Below are positions 61,963 to 64,000 of a stretch of 64,000 nt of DNA, in pieces. The position numbers were made by a program, and so were the translations under genes. Source of the stretch: Micromonospora humi (lineage in GTDB: Bacteria > Actinomycetota > Actinomycetes > Mycobacteriales > Micromonosporaceae); the NCBI RefSeq assembly GCF_900090105.1, contig NZ_FMDM01000007.1, positions 62,001 to 126,000 of the forward strand, written 5' to 3'. Below the pieces are notes generated by a model. The model was not told the DNA's origin and did not search any database. It saw nothing but the letters and a program-made list of their open reading frames with translations. How positions within the stretch are numbered: position 1 is the first letter of the stretch; each line of letters starts with the position of its first letter.

Positions 61963-62476
61963 CGTCGTCCTCCACGGTGTCGCCCGCCAGCCAGCCGTCC
62001 ACCGAGAACGGGGTGCGGGGCCAGATCAGCAGGAACCCGGCCAGCGCCAGGAACCCCAGGTCCCGGAGGATCTCCGGGAGATAGCTCGGGGCCTCGCCGG
62101 CACCGAGCTGGCCGCCGCTGCCGAAGCACCCGCAGTCGATGGCCAGGCCGCGGGCCCAGGCCGAGGCGATGCCGGCGACGAAGACCACGAGCAGCGCGGC
62201 GGAGACACCGGCGCTGACCCGGGTGGCCAGCCCGGCGAGCAGGAGCAGGCCCAGGGCCAGCTCCACGAACGGCAGCGCCGCCCCGATCACCGTGGCCAGG
62301 TCGTACGGCATCACCTGGTAGGCGTTCACGGCCCGGCCGGAGGCGGCCAGGTCACCGACCTTGGCGCCGCCGGCGATCAGCCAGACGGCGGCGAGCCCGA
62401 GGCGGGCCGCGACGCCCAGCCAGGGCCGTAGCGTCGGCCAGCGCCCGGCCCGGGTGGTGGAGGGGGTCACAGTCAT
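61949..62476 (-). CDS. MauE/DoxX family membrane protein
   Basis: A 175-residue membrane protein with four helices (LGVAARLGLAAVWLIAGGAKV, LATVIGAALPFVELALGLLLLAGLATRV, GVSAALLVVFVAGIASAWARG, LGFLALAGFLLIW) and an outside Cys pair in IDCGCFGSGG. MauE proteins accompany thioredoxin-like partners and move reducing or oxidising equivalents across the membrane. ATG 62476 gives MTVTPSTTR. It is 31 bases after the sigma-factor gene and overlaps the DsbA gene, so all are probably one transcript. Confidence 0.9.
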   Translation of the reverse strand: MTVTPSTTRAGRWPTLRPWLGVAARLGLAAVWLIAGGAKVGDLAASGRAVNAYQVMPYDLATVIGAALPFVELALGLLLLAGLATRVSAGVSAALLVVFVAGIASAWARGLAIDCGCFGSGGQLGAGEAPSYLPEILRDLGFLALAGFLLIWPRTPFSVDGWLAGDTVEDDDEQS

Positions 62477-62507
62477 TCGTCGTCCGGCGCTCACGAATGG
62501 TTCCCGC

Positions 62508-63095
62508 TCATCCGGCCAGCGTGTCGTCGACGGCGTCGACGAGTTCGTCGCGGGCCCGGGCGACCCGGGAACGGATGGTGCCCACCGGCACCCCCTCCAC
62601 GTCGGCCGCCTCGGCGTAGGAGAGGCCGAGCAGTTGGGTGAGCACGAACGCGGAGCGTCGTTCGGCGGGCAGCCGCCGGACCAGGTCGGCGGCGCCGAGC
62701 TGGCCGGCCGGGTCGGGGTGCGGCCGGTCGGTGGCCGCCTGGGCGGCGAGCCGCTCGTCGAGCCGGCGGCGGCGCACCACCGTCCGCAGGTGGTCGGCGC
62801 AGGTTCGCCGGGCGATGCCGAGCAGCCAGGTCCGGGCGGAGGACCGGCCCTCGAAGCCGGGCAGCGCCCGCAGGGCCCGCAGGTAGGTCTCCTGGGTCAG
62901 GTCGTCCGCGCTGTCCGGGCCGACCAGGGCGGCGGTGAAGCGCCAGACCTCGGCCTGGGTGGCCCGCACGAAGGCGGCCTGGGCCGCCGGGTCGCCGTGC
63001 CGGGCGGCGAGCGCCCAGCCGGTGGCGGTCTCGCGCGCAGCCGCCGGGCCCGCCGGAGGGCGGTCGGCGGCGGTGTCGCGCGGGGCGGGGATCAC
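62508..63095 (-). CDS. ECF sigma factor
   Basis: Alternative sigma factor of about 195 residues. Region 2 has AAFVRATQAEVWRFTAAL, DDLTQETYLRALRALPGFEG and RTWLLGIARRTCADHLR; region 4 has VRRLPAERRSAFVLTQLLGLSYAEAADVEGVPVGTIRSRVARARDEL (in part). No anti-sigma gene is adjacent; the next gene is MauE. The start is unsure: GTG 63095 is chosen, but a GTG at 63182 is also in frame. It is divergent from the CopC gene and probably controls both sides of this locus. Confidence 0.9.
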   Translation of the reverse strand: MIPAPRDTAADRPPAGPAAARETATGWALAARHGDPAAQAAFVRATQAEVWRFTAALVGPDSADDLTQETYLRALRALPGFEGRSSARTWLLGIARRTCADHLRTVVRRRRLDERLAAQAATDRPHPDPAGQLGAADLVRRLPAERRSAFVLTQLLGLSYAEAADVEGVPVGTIRSRVARARDELVDAVDDTLAG

Positions 63096-63307
63096 GTCAG
63101 ACGAGGTTACGCGGCGTACCTGTGCGGGACAGGGTCCTTCGGCCCATTCCGTGGCGCCGCACACGCCGGGAACTTTTCCCACCCGCTCACCGACTACCCC
63201 CTCATGACCTCCGACCAGGTTCCGGTGGCGCGCGCCGCCGCGCCGATCGGCCGCCCCGGCGCGCCCGCCGGAGGTCGGCTCGCCGCCCGGGTCGCGGTTC
63301 GGGAACC

Positions 63308-64000
63308 ATGGCGGTCATGACTGCTGCCGTACGCCGCCCGCCCGGGGTCCTCGCCGCCCGCTCCGGGACCGTCGCCGGGCTGCTGCTCCTCCTGGTCTCC
63401 CTGCTGCTCGCCCCGGCCACCCCGGCCAGCGCCCACGCGGTGCTGGTGAGCAGCAGCCCCGCCGCCTCCGCCGTGGTGCCCGAGGCGCCCGCCCAGGTGG
63501 TGATCACCTTCAGCGAGGGCGTCCGCAAGGTGCCGGACAAGGTGCGGGTGATCGCCCCCGACGGTTCCCGGGCCGACCGGGGCGAGCCGACGTTCCAGGG
63601 CGCGGAGGTCACCATCCCGGTGGACCCGTCCGCCGGGCGCGGCACCTACCTGGTGAGCTACCGGGTCATCTCGGCGGACAGCCACCCGGTCTCCGGCGCG
63701 TTCACCTACTCGGTGGGCGCGCCGTCCGAGCCGCCGACCGACAGCGGCTCGGACAACCGGGCGAACCCGGTGACCGAGAACGCGGTGAAGGTGGCGAAGT
63801 ACGCCGGCTACGTCGGGTTGCTGCTGCTGGTCGGCCCGGCGCTGGTGCTGGCCGCGCTCTGGCCGCGCCGGCTGTCCCGGCGCGTTCCGGGGCGACTGGT
63901 CTGGGCCGGGTTGGGCGTGCTGGTCGCCGCCACGCTCGCCGAGCTGTGGCTCCAGGTGCCCTACACCAACGGTGGCGGCCTGTTCGACGTGACCGGGTCC
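63308..64000 (+). CDS. CopC/CopD copper-resistance protein, 3' end outside window
   Basis: The visible 231 residues contain a signal peptide (about 1-42, ending TPASA), a mature start AHAVLVSSSPA with the copper-binding His at the new N-terminus, a CopC beta-barrel (about 43-140) with FSEGVRKVP, YRVISADSHPVSGAFTYSVG (second His site), a Pro/Asp linker, then the first helices of a CopD membrane domain (YAGYVGLLLLVGPALVLAAL). CopC-CopD fusions take copper across the membrane or hold it outside. ATG 63308 and ATG 63317 are both possible. The 212 bases upstream hold the divergent promoter region. Confidence 0.92.
   Translation, partial: MAVMTAAVRRPPGVLAARSGTVAGLLLLLVSLLLAPATPASAHAVLVSSSPAASAVVPEAPAQVVITFSEGVRKVPDKVRVIAPDGSRADRGEPTFQGAEVTIPVDPSAGRGTYLVSYRVISADSHPVSGAFTYSVGAPSEPPTDSGSDNRANPVTENAVKVAKYAGYVGLLLLVGPALVLAALWPRRLSRRVPGRLVWAGLGVLVAATLAELWLQVPYTNGGGLFDVTGS

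Noticed and set aside
63121..63307. Short gene in the gap between the sigma factor and CopC
   Set aside because: No frame has a ribosome-binding site or sensible codon use; the gap is best read as a divergent promoter region.

Overview
The window is very GC-rich, uses many GTG starts, and packs genes into 1-, 4- and 14-base overlaps. Its gene content (MauE/DsbA/CopC locus, LuxR-type ATPase regulators, CBM2 plant-polysaccharide enzymes, a block ordered as in Mycobacterium tuberculosis Rv1330c-Rv1341) and its intergenic palindromes point to a filamentous actinomycete, most likely Micromonosporaceae (Micromonospora-like). It looks chromosomal: no phage, plasmid or insertion-sequence genes, rRNA or CRISPR array were seen, and there is one tRNA. 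This species-level guess is inference from gene style, not from a search.

Layout. 1-7.2 kb: aquaporin (cut by the window edge), a cysteine-free HesB-like protein, a beta-family protein, a secreted expansin-CBM2 protein, a PepSY protein next to an OmpR-type two-component system, and a small exported protein. 7.3-13.3 kb: a small conserved hypothetical, a cupin, a threonine synthase, a stand-alone DNA-ligase fragment, an aldo/keto reductase, a GH12-CBM2 cellulase behind a CebR-like operator, and an FAD monooxygenase. 13.4-21.6 kb: cytochrome c oxidase subunit I, an intergenic region rich in repeats, an MFS transporter, nicotinamidase and nicotinate phosphoribosyltransferase (NAD salvage), and a large LuxR-family ATPase regulator. 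21.8-28.6 kb: a degenerate dynamin-like GTPase, then clpS, DUF2017, mec, cysO, cysM, a cAMP-phosphodiesterase-like metallo-hydrolase, rph and rdgB.

28.6-36.4 kb is a histidine-utilisation operon on the minus strand: RpiR-type regulator, hutU, an M20 amidohydrolase, hutF, hutI, hutH. It converts histidine to glutamate through N-formylglutamate, and the M20 enzyme sits where HutG would be expected. After a membrane protein with a kinase N-lobe-like start (36.5 kb), 37.7-53.5 kb is a cell-surface glycopolymer locus: GT-C glycosyltransferase, Wzy/O-antigen-ligase-like protein, acyltransferase, four soluble glycosyltransferases, Wzx-like flippase, all four dTDP-L-rhamnose genes, the initiating polyprenyl-phosphate sugar transferase and an LCP ligase. 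Together they could make a rhamnose-containing polymer and attach it to peptidoglycan.

53.7-64 kb: a small hypothetical, a second expansin-like secreted protein, a GNAT acetyltransferase, tRNA-Leu(UAG), an HNH endonuclease, a Bcp peroxiredoxin, a four-gene ECF Ni/Co importer behind a Nur-box-like site, and a locus of ECF sigma factor, MauE, DsbA and a membrane protein divergent from a CopC/CopD protein that runs off the end.

The points most worth following up are: a CysO sulfur carrier whose Gly-Gly is buried by a 24-residue tail, next to its JAMM protease; a dispersed repeat that supplies the stop of hutU and the ribosome-binding site and TTG start of the next gene; the Nur-like operator before the metal importer; the M20 enzyme in place of HutG; and the degenerate GTPase divergent from a LuxR ATPase.
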